Shown here piece after piece: positions 52,671-61,831 of a stretch of 64,000 nt of DNA (positions are counted from its first letter, which is position 1; each line of letters begins with the position of its first letter). The position numbers and the translations under genes were made by a program. This DNA comes from Burkholderia sp052045245 (lineage in GTDB: Bacteria > Pseudomonadota > Gammaproteobacteria > Burkholderiales > Burkholderiaceae). The notes under the pieces are model-generated. The model had not been told where the DNA came from. It was given only the letters and a program-made list of their open reading frames with translations, and did no database searches. The DNA lies in contig NZ_JBQEON010000015.1 in NCBI RefSeq assembly GCF_052045245.1, positions 1 to 64,000 of the forward strand, in the 5' to 3' direction.

Positions 52671-53566
52671 TGCGAGCGGATCATCGTGCCGAACGGCTGC
52701 TCGGTCAGGATTTCCAGCAGCACCGAGTGCTCGATCCGGCCGTCGACGATGTGCACCGACTTCACGCCGCTCTTCGCCGCGTCGAGCGCCGACGAGATCT
52801 TCGGCAGCATGCCGCCCGAGATCGTGCCGTCCTCGAACAGCGCGTCGATCTCGCGAGCGGACAGGTCGGTCAGCAGGTTGCCGTCCTTGTCCATCACGCC
52901 GGGGATGTTGGTCATCATCAGCAGCTTCTCGGCGTTCAGCACCGTGGCGAGCTTGCCCGCGACCAGATCCGCGTTGATGTTGTACGAGAGGCCGTCTTCG
53001 CCGAAGCCGATCGGCGAGATCACGGGGATGAAGGCGTCGTCCTGCAGCGCCTTCACGACCGCCGGGTTGATCGCCTCGACTTCGCCGACCTGGCCGATGT
53101 CGATGTACTGGCCCGGGTTGTCGCGGTCCGGCATCAGCAGCTTGCGTGCGTGGATCAGGCCGCCGTCCTTGCCCGTCAGGCCCACCGCATGGCCGCCGAA
53201 GTGGTTGATCAGCATCACGATGTCCTGCTGCACTTCGCCGCCCAGCACCCACTCGACGACTTCCATCGTCTCTTCGTCGGTCACGCGCATGCCCTGGATG
53301 AAGGTGCCGGCCTTGCCGATCTTCTTCAGCGCGTGATCGATCTGCGGACCGCCGCCGTGGACGATCACCGGATTGATGCCGACCAGTTTCAGCAGGATCA
53401 CGTCGCGCGCGAAGCCCTGCTTGAGCCGCTCTTCCGTCATCGCGTTGCCGCCGTATTTGATCACCACGGTCTTGCCGTGGTAGCGGCGGATGTACGGCAG
53501 CGCCTCGGCGAGGATTTCTGCTTTCAGCGTGGGGGCGATCTGCGAGAGGTCGATGGGCTCGGACAT
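52667..53566 (-). CDS. argB: acetylglutamate kinase
   Basis: 299 aa amino-acid kinase, the second step of arginine synthesis. Motifs: VVIKYGGNAM, VHGGGPQID, NINADLVAGKLA, and the final DGRIEHSVLLEILTEQPFGTMI. Start MSEPIDLSQIAPTLK at 53566. The stop overlaps the nucleotidase TTG start. First gene of the argB-nucleotidase-slmA unit. Confidence 0.96.
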   Translation of the reverse strand: MSEPIDLSQIAPTLKAEILAEALPYIRRYHGKTVVIKYGGNAMTEERLKQGFARDVILLKLVGINPVIVHGGGPQIDHALKKIGKAGTFIQGMRVTDEETMEVVEWVLGGEVQQDIVMLINHFGGHAVGLTGKDGGLIHARKLLMPDRDNPGQYIDIGQVGEVEAINPAVVKALQDDAFIPVISPIGFGEDGLSYNINADLVAGKLATVLNAEKLLMMTNIPGVMDKDGNLLTDLSAREIDALFEDGTISGGMLPKISSALDAAKSGVKSVHIVDGRIEHSVLLEILTEQPFGTMIRSH

Positions 53567-53848
53567 GGCGGCGGCTCTGGCTGGGAACGGTTGAAACAGG
53601 GCGAATTGTACAGGAGTGGCGCAGCGCAGCATCGGGTTTTTGGACCGGCCGGAAGGCGGATGGCGCGAGCCGGGCGGCCCGCCGGCTATGGCGCTGCGCC
53701 CCACGGCAGCGAGCTGCGCGCGGCGGCGCCCGGCGCATCCGGCGGTACCGGCGGCACGCATCGGCCGGATGGCCGACGTGCAAAATCCGCCCGCCGCGCT
53801 ATGCTTGTCGCGTAGGGTGACGTTGATGCCCGCTTCCGCGCTTTCGCC

Positions 53849-54073
53849 ATGACCGATTCCGCCGCCGACGCCCGTTCGACCCCGCGCCACGCGCGCTGCC
53901 CGCACTGCGGGCGCGGCTTCGACTGCGGCGCCCGCACGCAGCCGTTCGACTGCTGGTGCGCGTCGATGCCGGCCCTGCCCGGCGGCGCACCGCTGGCGGC
54001 CGGCGTGCGCTGCCGGTGTCCGGAGTGCCTCGCCGACGAGATCGCGCAGCGCATGGCCGGCGCGACCGGCTGA
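53849..54073 (+). CDS. small cysteine-rich CWC protein
   Basis: 74 aa. Seven cysteines in CPHCGRGFDCG, CWCASMP and CRCPEC define the cysteine-rich CWC family, presumably metal-binding. Function unknown. It lies 112 nt upstream of the RegB-type kinase on the same strand and divergent from argB. Confidence 0.75.
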   Translation: MTDSAADARSTPRHARCPHCGRGFDCGARTQPFDCWCASMPALPGGAPLAAGVRCRCPECLADEIAQRMAGATG

Positions 54074-54184
54074 AGGCGCAGCCCGTGCATCCGGACGAGA
54101 CGCCGGCTCGCCCGGCGGCCCGTTCGTCCGTTTCGATCCGGCCCCCGGTGGAGGCGTCGGGGGCTAAACGGGTAAACTGCTCGG

Positions 54185-55591
54185 ATGCAACGAATCACCA
54201 CCACCGGGCGCGTCAACCTCAGTCACCTGTTCTGGCTGCGCAATCTCGCGATCATCGGCCAGCTCGTGACGATCGGCGTCGTGCAGACCTATTTCGGCGT
54301 GCATTTGCCGTTGCCGGCGATGCTGATGGTCATCGCGCTCGAAATCGTTTTCAACGCGCTGACCTGGGTGCGCGTGCTGCGCGCGCGGCCCGAGACCAAT
54401 TTCGAGCTGCTCGGCCAGCTGTGGGTCGACCTCGGCGCGCTGTCGGCGCTGCTGTTCCTGTCGGGCGGCACGACCAATCCGTTCGTGTCGCTGTACCTGC
54501 CGTCGCTCGCGATCGCGGCGGCCGTGCTGCCGTGGCACCTGATGATCTGGCTCGCGGCGTTTGCCGTCGCGTGCTATGCGGCGCTCGGCTTCGATTCGGT
54601 GCCGCTCAACATGGACAACCCGGCGAACCTGTTCGATCACTACCGCACCGGGATGTGGGTGAACTTCATGGTCAGCGTCGGGCTGATCGCGTGGTTCGTC
54701 GCGCGCATGTCGAACGCGCTGCGCCAGCGCGATGCCGCGCTCGGCGAAGCGCAGGCGCACCTGCTGCGCGACGAGCGGGCGGTCGCGCTCGGCGTGCAGG
54801 CTGCCACTGTCGCGCACGAGATGGGCACGCCGCTGTCGACGATCGCGATGCTCGCGGAGGAACTGCGCGACGCGGCACGCGCCGATCCGGGGCTTGCGCG
54901 CTACGAGGCCGACCTGAAGGTGCTGGAAGAACAGATGACGCTCTGCACGTCGGCGCTCGCGCGCCTGCGCAGCCGCGCGAGTGCGCCGGCGAGCCGCCAG
55001 CCGGTGGACGACTGGCTCGACACGTTCGTCGAGCACTGGCGCCTGCGGCACCCGCACGTGCAGTTCGAACTGCTCGGCGCGCGGCCGTCGGGCGTCGCGC
55101 TCGACGATACGGTCGCCGCCGGCCAGATCCTGACGATCCTGCTCGACAACGCCGCGCGGGCAAGCCCGCATCGCGTGACGCTGGCCGCGAAGCTCGCGCA
55201 CCACGAGCGGGCGGCCGACCAGATCGAATTCGAAGTATGCGACGACGGCCCGGGCATTCCGGCCGCGTTGCGCGAATCGCTCGGCGCGATGCCGGTCGAC
55301 AGCACGCAGGGCGGGCACGGGGTCGGCCTGTACCTTGCGTTCAGCGCGGCCGTGCGCCTCGGCGGCGAGATCGAGCTGTCCGATGTCACGCCGCGCACGG
55401 CCGGCGGCAACGGGCGCGCGGGCGCCGCCGCGAATGGTCACGCCGCAGCGTCGTCGGGCCAGCGCGCGACCGAACGAGCGGCCGCTGCGCCGGACAGCCG
55501 CCCGGCCGGTGCGCCCGGCCGCGGCACGCGCGCCGTGCTGCGCCTGCCGGTGGCGCGCATCGCGGCACCGGCCGCCTCAACCAACACGTAG
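54185..55591 (+). CDS. regB: RegB/PrrB/ActS-type redox sensor histidine kinase
   Basis: 468 aa sensor of respiratory redox state. Six hydrophobic helices (about 15-185) enclose the quinone-site motif GGTTNPF (94-100). Phospho-acceptor H211 (VAHEMGTPLSTI). C254 (EQMTLCTSAL) is placed like the redox-active Cys of RegB. HATPase motifs LLDNAARAS, CDDGPGIP and GHGVGLYLA follow, then a low-complexity insert near the C-terminus. The regulator gene follows after 13 nt. Confidence 0.88.
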   Translation: MQRITTTGRVNLSHLFWLRNLAIIGQLVTIGVVQTYFGVHLPLPAMLMVIALEIVFNALTWVRVLRARPETNFELLGQLWVDLGALSALLFLSGGTTNPFVSLYLPSLAIAAAVLPWHLMIWLAAFAVACYAALGFDSVPLNMDNPANLFDHYRTGMWVNFMVSVGLIAWFVARMSNALRQRDAALGEAQAHLLRDERAVALGVQAATVAHEMGTPLSTIAMLAEELRDAARADPGLARYEADLKVLEEQMTLCTSALARLRSRASAPASRQPVDDWLDTFVEHWRLRHPHVQFELLGARPSGVALDDTVAAGQILTILLDNAARASPHRVTLAAKLAHHERAADQIEFEVCDDGPGIPAALRESLGAMPVDSTQGGHGVGLYLAFSAAVRLGGEIELSDVTPRTAGGNGRAGAAANGHAAASSGQRATERAAAAPDSRPAGAPGRGTRAVLRLPVARIAAPAASTNT

Positions 55592-55604
55592 ACGGAGAAA
55601 CCAC

Positions 55605-56147
55605 ATGAGCGAGAACAATTTCCTGGTGATCGACGACAACGAGGTGTTCGCGGGTACGCTCGCGCGCGGCCTCGAGCGCCGCGGCTACGCGGTCCAGCAG
55701 GCGCACGACAAGGAGGCGGCGCTGCGGCTCGCGGCCGGCGGCAAGTTCCAGTTCATCACTGTCGACCTGCATCTCGGCGAGGATTCGGGCCTGAGCCTGA
55801 TCGCGCCGCTGTGCGACCTGCAACCCGACGCGCGCATTCTCGTGCTGACGGGCTACGCGAGCATCGCGACCGCCGTGCAGGCCGTGAAGGAAGGCGCCGA
55901 CAACTATCTCGCGAAGCCCGCGAACATCGAATCGATCCTCGCCGCGCTGCAGACCAACGCCAGCGAAGTCCAGGCCGACGAGGCGCTCGAGAATCCGGTC
56001 GTGCTGTCGGTCGACCGGCTCGAATGGGAGCACATCCAGCGCGTGCTCGCGGAGAACAACAACAACATCTCGGCCACCGCGCGGGCACTGAACATGCACC
56101 GCCGCACGCTGCAGCGCAAGCTCGCGAAGAAGCCGGTACGACAGTAA
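55605..56147 (+). CDS. regA: RegA/PrrA/ActR-type response regulator
   Basis: 180 aa. Receiver domain with D10-D11 and phospho-acceptor D54 (ITVDLHLGED), switch Lys in YLAKPANIES, then a short linker and Fis-type helix-turn-helix (NNISATARALNMHRRTLQRKL). Length and the near-invariant C-terminal helix fit RegA. GGAG lies before the ATG. It probably regulates respiration or nitrogen genes by redox state, as in relatives. Confidence 0.9.
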   Translation: MSENNFLVIDDNEVFAGTLARGLERRGYAVQQAHDKEAALRLAAGGKFQFITVDLHLGEDSGLSLIAPLCDLQPDARILVLTGYASIATAVQAVKEGADNYLAKPANIESILAALQTNASEVQADEALENPVVLSVDRLEWEHIQRVLAENNNNISATARALNMHRRTLQRKLAKKPVRQ

Positions 56148-56182
56148 GCCGCGCGGGCAGCGTCGGCCGGCCGCACCAACGA

Positions 56183-56211
56183 AAACGGGCGGCCCGCCGG
56201 GCCGCCCGTTT
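56183..56211. terminator. bidirectional terminator regA / hslU
   Basis: A 13-bp stem AAACGGGCGGCCC (56183-56195) with 56199-56211, 3-nt loop, and A/T tails on both sides, between convergent genes. Confidence 0.85.
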
Positions 56212-56231
56212 CGCATTCGACGCCGCGCGCG

Positions 56232-57575
56232 TTACAGCACGTAGCGCGACAGGTCCTCGTCCTGCGACACTTCGCCGAGCGCACGGTCGACATACTTCGC
56301 GTCGATCGTCACGCGCTCGCCGGCGTGGTTGCCGGCCGAGAACGACACTTCCTCGAGCAGCTTCTCGATCACCGTGTACAGCCGGCGCGCGCCGATGTTC
56401 TCGGTCTTCTCGTTGACCGCATATGCGATCTCGGCCAGGCGGCGGATGCCGTCTTCGGCGAACTCGAGCTGCACGTCTTCGGTGGCGAGCAGCGCCTGGT
56501 ACTGCTTGACGAGGCTCGCGTCGGTCGCGACGAGGATCGCCTCGAAGTCGTTCACCGACAGCGAGTCGAGCTCGACGCGGATCGGGAAGCGGCCCTGCAG
56601 TTCGGGAATCAGGTCGCTCGGCTTCGCGAGGTGGAACGCGCCGCTCGCGATGAACAGGATGTGATCGGTCTTCACCATCCCGTACTTCGTGTTGACCGTC
56701 GTGCCTTCGACGAGCGGCAGCAGGTCGCGCTGCACGCCCTGGCGCGACACTTCGCCGCCGCTGCCTTCGTTGTTGCGCGACGTGATCTTGTCGATCTCGT
56801 CAAGGAACACGATGCCGTTCTGCTCGACGTTCTGCACGGCCTTCGTCTTCACTTCCTCGTCGTTGAGCATCTTCGCCGCTTCCTCGTCGGTCAGCAGCTT
56901 CAGCGCTTCCTTGATCTTCACCTTGCGGCGCTGCTTCTTGCCGCTGCCGAGGTTCGAGAACATCGAGCGGATCTGCTCGGTCATCTCTTCCATCCCCGGC
57001 GGCGCCATGATGTCCATGCCGGCCGACGGCTGCTCGAGGTCGAGCTCGATTTCCTTGTCGTCGAGCTGGCCTTCGCGCAGGCGCTTGCGGAAGGTCTGGC
57101 GCGTCGCGTTGTTGTCGTCGTTCGCGTGATCGGCGTTGCCGCCGAAGCCCACCGCGCGCGGTTGCGGCAGCAGGAGATCGAGGATGCGGTCTTCCGCCTG
57201 GTCGGTCGCCTTGCTGCGCACCTTGCGCATCTCGGTTTCGCGCGTCTGCTTGACCGAGATCTCGATCAGGTCGCGCACGATGCTGTCGACGTCGCGGCCG
57301 ACGTAGCCGACTTCGGTGAACTTGGTCGCTTCGATCTTGATGAACGGCGCATCGGCGAGCTTCGCGAGGCGGCGCGCGATCTCGGTCTTGCCGACACCCG
57401 TCGGCCCGATCATCAGGATGTTCTTCGGCGTGATTTCCTGGCGCAGCGGGTCGGCGACCTGCTGGCGGCGCCAGCGGTTGCGCAGCGCGACCGCGACGGC
57501 CTTCTTCGCGTTGGCCTGGCCGATGATGTGCTTGTCGAGTTCCGAGACGATCTCGGCAGGGGTCATGGTGCTCAT
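56232..57575 (-). CDS. hslU: HslU, ATPase of the HslVU protease
   Basis: 447 aa AAA+ unfoldase. Walker A GPTGVGKTEIARRLAK, I-domain insert (about 110-240, charged), Walker B GIVFLDEIDKI, sensor and the C-terminal RYVL tail that docks into HslV. Start MSTMTPAEIVSELDKHIIGQ at 57575. A second Met three codons in is possible. 10 nt after hslV. Confidence 0.97.
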   Translation of the reverse strand: MSTMTPAEIVSELDKHIIGQANAKKAVAVALRNRWRRQQVADPLRQEITPKNILMIGPTGVGKTEIARRLAKLADAPFIKIEATKFTEVGYVGRDVDSIVRDLIEISVKQTRETEMRKVRSKATDQAEDRILDLLLPQPRAVGFGGNADHANDDNNATRQTFRKRLREGQLDDKEIELDLEQPSAGMDIMAPPGMEEMTEQIRSMFSNLGSGKKQRRKVKIKEALKLLTDEEAAKMLNDEEVKTKAVQNVEQNGIVFLDEIDKITSRNNEGSGGEVSRQGVQRDLLPLVEGTTVNTKYGMVKTDHILFIASGAFHLAKPSDLIPELQGRFPIRVELDSLSVNDFEAILVATDASLVKQYQALLATEDVQLEFAEDGIRRLAEIAYAVNEKTENIGARRLYTVIEKLLEEVSFSAGNHAGERVTIDAKYVDRALGEVSQDEDLSRYVL

Positions 57576-57585
57576 GGTGCGGTCC

Positions 57586-58122
57586 TTACTCGATCGTTTC
57601 GATGATGCGGTTGTGGTTCGTGTAGATGCACATGTCGCCGGCGATGCCGAGCGACTTCTCCACGATCTCGCGCGGCGACAGCTCGGTGTTCTCGACGAGC
57701 GCGCGGGCCGCGGCCTGCGCGTACGCACCGCCCGAACCGATCGCGCAGATCCCGCCTTCCGGGTCGAGCACGTCGCCGTTGCCGGTAATCACGAGCGTGG
57801 TGGTGGCATCGGCCGTGATCAGCATCGCCTCGAGGCGGCGCAGCATCCGGTCGGTGCGCCAGTCCTTCGCGAGCTCGACGGCCGCGCGGGTCAGGTTGCC
57901 CTGGTGCTTCTCGAGCTTCGCTTCGAAGCGATCGAGCAGCGAGAACGCATCGGCGGTGCCGCCCGCGAATCCGACCAGTACCTGGTTGTTGTAGATCCGC
58001 CGCACTTTCCGCGCGCCACCCTTCATGACGATGTTGCCGAGGGTTACCTGGCCGTCGCCGCCAAGCGCGACCTTGTCGCCGCGCCGGACCGAAACGATGG
58101 TCGTGCCGTGAAATTGCTCCAT
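57586..58122 (-). CDS. hslV: HslV, peptidase of the HslVU protease
   Basis: 178 aa proteasome-like subunit. The catalytic Thr is exposed after removal of a short prosequence (MEQFHG / TTIVSVRR). Further family blocks are [20 protein letters not shown] and [14 protein letters not shown]. First gene of hslV-hslU, with a sigma32-like element 99-125 nt upstream. Confidence 0.97.
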
Positions 58123-58220
58123 CTGCGTTCCTTGAGAAAAACGGGGAAGAGTCGGGCGGCGCGGGGCGCCGCCGCATGAATCGCAGTGCGCCGGGGAGCG
58201 GCCCGGCGCGCGTCCGTTTC

Positions 58221-58247
58221 ATTTTAGGGCGGGCGCCGGGATATCAA
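58221..58247 (-). promoter_or_regulatory. candidate heat-shock promoter of hslVU
   Basis: Minus strand TTGATA (58247-58242), 12 nt, CCCTAAAAT (58229-58221). It has the same box spacing as the candidate before htpX. Confidence 0.42.
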
Positions 58248-58293
58248 GAGGGGAGGCAAATCGTCCGGCCGGGAACCGGTGCCGGAAAAACAA

Positions 58294-58323
58294 AAAGCGC
58301 GCGNNNGGCCGGCCGCGCGCTTT
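58294..58323 (-). terminator. dksA terminator containing an N gap
   Basis: AAAGCGCGCG (58294-58303) and CGCGCGCTTT (58314-58323) form a stem. The loop contains three undetermined bases (58304-58306). An A-run at 58289-58293 gives T on the minus strand. The N run is a base-call or assembly gap. Confidence 0.7.
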
Positions 58324-58358
58324 CGGGAAGCAGCGTGTCTGAGCGGAACGCCGCTCGA

Positions 58359-58775
58359 TCAGTCGCCGAACAGCTTCTGGCGCAGCTCGCGGCGCTCTTG
58401 CGCCTCGAGCGACAGCGTGGCCGTCGGCCGCGCGAGCAGGCGCGGGATGCCGATCGGTTCGCCGGTTTCCTCACACCAGCCGTAATCGCCGGAATCGATG
58501 CGGGCGAGCGACTGCTGAACCTTCTTGAGGAGCTTGCGTTCGCGATCGCGCGTACGCAGCTCGAGCGCGTGCTCTTCCTCGATCGTCGCGCGATCGGCGG
58601 GGTCGGGCACGATCACCGTCTCGCGCAGGTTCTCGGTCGTCTGGCCTGCATTCTTGAGGATGTCCGCCTGCAACTGTTCGAGCCGATTTTTGAAGAAGGC
58701 GAGCTGATCCTCATTCATGTAATCCTTGTCGCTCATCTTCAGGATTTCGGCTTCGGTCAAGAGTTTCTTCGTCAT
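58359..58775 (-). CDS. dksA: RNA polymerase-binding factor DksA, one-cysteine type
   Basis: 138 aa regulator that acts with ppGpp in the RNA polymerase secondary channel. Coiled coil about 35-105 with an acidic tip (DPADRATIEEEHA). The zinc region reads GWCEETGEPIGIPRLL then ATLSLEAQERRE. Only one of the four usual zinc Cys remains, the others being Thr, Ser and Ala/Gln. Such variants can work without zinc. The start is the canonical MTKKLLTEAEILKM. Confidence 0.93.
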   Translation of the reverse strand: MTKKLLTEAEILKMSDKDYMNEDQLAFFKNRLEQLQADILKNAGQTTENLRETVIVPDPADRATIEEEHALELRTRDRERKLLKKVQQSLARIDSGDYGWCEETGEPIGIPRLLARPTATLSLEAQERRELRQKLFGD

Positions 58776-59193
58776 CTGCTTGCTTCTTCAATGTGCGGCA
58801 AATCAGGAGATAGTGCCTGCACTTTGGGATTACCCGCAACTGCGCTTGCAATCATTTGCGATTTGCCGCCGCGGGGCCGAAAGCCTCTGGAAAACCGGTT
58901 CTCAAATACCAGGATAGGCCTGGCGCGGATTTGCGCGCGCGGCGAACCGGTGCTGCGCGGCAGATCGCATCGGCCGCGGCCGGGTGGCGGATGGGCGATC
59001 CGGCGCGGTTGCGATGCCCGGAAAACTGGTTCAGCAAGAACCGGGCCTGTTTGTTGCCGTACTCCAGCGGGCACGTATTGTAACTGAATCGCAAGCGGGC
59101 GCCGTATCGGGTCGATCCCCGTCAGCTGCGCCAATATCTAGAAAATATAACGCGCAAATCGGGAAAAAGCGATGACGGCGACACCCTTCCCGG
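58776..59193. other. dksA leader interval
   Basis: A 400-nt gene-free stretch that should hold the dksA promoter. The far end is AT-rich, with TTATATTTTCTAGATATT on minus (about 59135-59153) and a TACAAT near 59077. I see no protein-like frame or recognisable RNA. Confidence 0.35.
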
Positions 59194-59214
59194 AAAAGGC
59201 GCCTTCCAAGCGCC
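59194..59214 (-). terminator. terminator of the CobW-family gene
   Basis: Minus strand GGCGC (59214-59210), 7-nt loop, GCGCC (59202-59198), TTTT. A stronger 9-bp hairpin without T-run (59215-59238) lies directly before it. Confidence 0.6.
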
Positions 59215-59268
59215 GCGGCCGCCCGTGAAGGCGGCCGCATGGAGGGCGCGCGATGCGGCCCCGAACGC

Positions 59269-60342
59269 TCAGGCGAGGCAGGCGTCGAGACCGTCGGTGA
59301 TCAGGTCCTGCGGCAGGTCGACGCCGATGAAGACCATCTTGTTGGTCTTCTTTTCGACCGGCAGCCACTTCGCCGCGAGGTCGCTGCCCATCATCTGGTG
59401 CACGCCCTGGAACACGACCTTGCGGTCGACGCCCTTCATGTACAGCACGCCCTTGTAGCGCAACATCCGTTCCCCGTAGATCTGCAGGATGCCGCCGAGG
59501 AAGTCTTCGAGCTTGTTCGGGTCGAACGGGCGGTCGTTGCGGTACACGAACGACTTGATCTTGTCGTCGTGGTGCGCGTGGTGATGGTGGCCATGGTCGT
59601 GATCGTGCGCGCATTGACCGTGATCGTGGTCGCAATGCGCGTGATCGTGGTCATGGTCGTGATCGTGGTGATGGTGCGCGTGGTCGTCCTCGGCGAGGAA
59701 GTCCGGATCGATCTCGAGCTTCGCGTTCAGGTTGAAGCCGCGCAGGTCGAAGATTTCCTTGATGTCGGCTTCACCGAAGTTCACGACCTTGATCGTCGCC
59801 TTCGGGTTCATGTGCATCAGGCGGTGCTTGAGCGCGGCGACGGCCTGGTCGTCGACGAGGTCCGACTTCGTGATGAACAGGCGATCGGCGAAGCCGACCT
59901 GGCGCTGCACCACTTCGTGTTCGTCGAGCTGCGCGTTCGCGTGCTTCGCATCGACCAGCGTGATGACGGCGTCGAGCAGGAAATCGTCGGCGATCTCGCT
60001 GTCGATGAAAAACGTCTGCGCGACCGGGCCCGGGTTTGCGAGACCGGTCGTTTCGATCACGATGCGGTCGAAGTCGAGCTTGCCTTCGCGCTTCTTCGCG
60101 GCCAGATCGCCGAGCGCGCGTGCGAGGTCGCCGCGGATCGTGCAGCAGATGCAGCCGTTGCTCATCTGGATGATCTGCTCGTTCGAATCCTGAACGAGGA
60201 TCTCGTTGTCGATGTTCTCTTCGCCGAATTCGTTTTCGATCACGGCGATCTTCATGCCGTGCTGTTCGTTCAGGATGCGCTTGAGCAGGGTCGTCTTGCC
60301 GCTGCCGAGGAAGCCGGTAAGGATGGTGACGGGAGTGGCCAT
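59269..60342 (-). CDS. CobW/COG0523 GTPase, metal chaperone-like
   Basis: 357 aa G3E GTPase. Walker A GFLGSGKTT (10-18), metal-binding CxCC in GCICCTIRGDL, ETTGLANP switch region and the TKSD base motif. Between residues 228 and 272 is an extreme His/Asp run (for example HAHHHHDHDHDHDHAHCDHD), likely a metal store. The C-terminal CobW_C domain is intact. The family delivers zinc or cobalt. The ATG at 60342 places Walker A ten residues in. It lies upstream of dksA in the same orientation. Confidence 0.88.
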   Translation of the reverse strand: MATPVTILTGFLGSGKTTLLKRILNEQHGMKIAVIENEFGEENIDNEILVQDSNEQIIQMSNGCICCTIRGDLARALGDLAAKKREGKLDFDRIVIETTGLANPGPVAQTFFIDSEIADDFLLDAVITLVDAKHANAQLDEHEVVQRQVGFADRLFITKSDLVDDQAVAALKHRLMHMNPKATIKVVNFGEADIKEIFDLRGFNLNAKLEIDPDFLAEDDHAHHHHDHDHDHDHAHCDHDHGQCAHDHDHGHHHHAHHDDKIKSFVYRNDRPFDPNKLEDFLGGILQIYGERMLRYKGVLYMKGVDRKVVFQGVHQMMGSDLAAKWLPVEKKTNKMVFIGVDLPQDLITDGLDACLA

Positions 60343-60540
60343 GTCGGTCGCCTGTGGTTCGTGAATCGGGGTCAAAACCAGGATGTGTGCGTCGCGCCAT
60401 CGACTCGCGAGCCGGGGCGTACAACCATCCATTGAAACATACCTGTCAAGCCCTCGCCCGTCGTCCGGACGACAGGCTCGAGCGCGGTTCCGCCAGCGGG
60501 CAGGGCCGGCGGATGCGGGTGTGCGCGTAGATCGGGGCGA

Positions 60541-61755
60541 TCAGACGATTTGCAACAGCAGGCCTTTCAGATATTCACCTTCCGGGAAGGCCGCGAGCAG
60601 CGGGTGATCGACGCCCGCGCCGAGCCGCTTCAGGATCCGCGCGTCGACCTTCGCATCGGCGGCCGCGCTCGCGACGATCTTCTGGAACAGGTCCATGTCG
60701 ATCGCGCCCGAGCACGAGTACGTGAACAGCAGGCCGCCCGGACGCAGCAGCTTGAAGCCGCTCAGGTTGATGTCCTTGTAGGCGCGCGACGCGCGGTCGA
60801 CGCTGTCGCGGGTCGGCGCGAACTTCGGCGGATCGAGCACGACCAGGTCGAAACGCTCGCCTTCGTCGACGAGGCGGCGCAGCGTCTTGAACGCGTCCGC
60901 GTCGAGCCAGGTCGCGCGTTCGGCGTCGAAGCCGTTGGCCACGACGTTCTGCCGCGCGAGCGCGAGCGCGTCGCCCGACGAGTCGATCGACACGACGCGT
61001 TTCGCGCCGCCCTTGAGCGCCGCGAGCGAGAAGCCGCCCGTGTAGCAGAAGCAGTTGAGCACGTCGCGGCCGTCCGCGTATTGCGCGACGAGCGCGCGGT
61101 TGTCGCGCTGGTCGACGTAGAAGCCCGTCTTGTGGCCGTTCGGCACGTCGACGTGATAGCGCACGCCGTTTTCGGTCGCGATCAGCGTCGCGGGCGGCGC
61201 GTCGCCGGCGAGCACGCCGGTCGTCTGCTCGAGCCCTTCCTTGTCGCGGATCGACACGTCCGAGCGCTCATACACGTTCGGGCAGCCGGTCGCGCCGCTG
61301 AGCGCGGCGACGATCGCGTCCTTCCATGCCTCGACGCCCGCGGCCATGAACTGGCACACGAGCTGGCCGCGCGGTGCGGCGTCCGGCTCGGCCGTGTCCG
61401 CGATGTAGTAGTCGACGATCAGCCCCGGCAGCCCGTCGGCCTCGCCGAACACGAGCCGTACCGCGTCGGTGCCCGACACCATCGTCGTGCGATGCGCGAC
61501 CGCGCGCTGCACACGGCGCTTGAAGAACACGTGATCGATCGGTTCGTTCTCGTCGAAGCTCCATACCCGCACGCGGATCTGCGACTGCGGGCTGTACGCG
61601 CCGCGCGCGAGGAAGCGGCCGTCGTGCGCGCGCACGAGCACGGTCGCGCCCGGCGCGGGTGTGCCGTCGACGCGGTCGATCGCATTGGCATAGACCCACG
61701 GATGCCGGCGCAGCAGCGACTTTTCCTTGGACGGTTTGAGGGTGACGGTTTGCAT
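60541..61755 (-). CDS. rlmI: 23S rRNA (cytosine-1962-C5)-methyltransferase, RlmI-like
   Basis: 404 aa. N-terminal PUA domain (VTLKPSKEKSLLRRHPWVY) and C-terminal Rossmann methyltransferase with CFCYTGGFSLAAL, VLDPPKFA and the catalytic Cys region FTYSCSGAI. Start at 61755. It could be another COG1092 member, but the length and PUA-first layout fit RlmI. A 198-nt gap to the CobW gene shows nothing recognisable. Confidence 0.85.
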   Translation of the reverse strand: MQTVTLKPSKEKSLLRRHPWVYANAIDRVDGTPAPGATVLVRAHDGRFLARGAYSPQSQIRVRVWSFDENEPIDHVFFKRRVQRAVAHRTTMVSGTDAVRLVFGEADGLPGLIVDYYIADTAEPDAAPRGQLVCQFMAAGVEAWKDAIVAALSGATGCPNVYERSDVSIRDKEGLEQTTGVLAGDAPPATLIATENGVRYHVDVPNGHKTGFYVDQRDNRALVAQYADGRDVLNCFCYTGGFSLAALKGGAKRVVSIDSSGDALALARQNVVANGFDAERATWLDADAFKTLRRLVDEGERFDLVVLDPPKFAPTRDSVDRASRAYKDINLSGFKLLRPGGLLFTYSCSGAIDMDLFQKIVASAAADAKVDARILKRLGAGVDHPLLAAFPEGEYLKGLLLQIV

Positions 61756-61831
61756 GATCGGATGGAAAAGGGCCGCGGACGACGCCGGCCGTGGCCGGTC
61801 GCCACGCACGGCGGGTCATACGGGGCGCGCG

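Noticed and set aside
59600..59700. CAT/CGT-rich repeat tract as a DNA repeat array
   Set aside because: It is the coding sequence of the His/Asp-rich loop of the CobW-family GTPase, read in frame on minus, with no regular non-coding unit.
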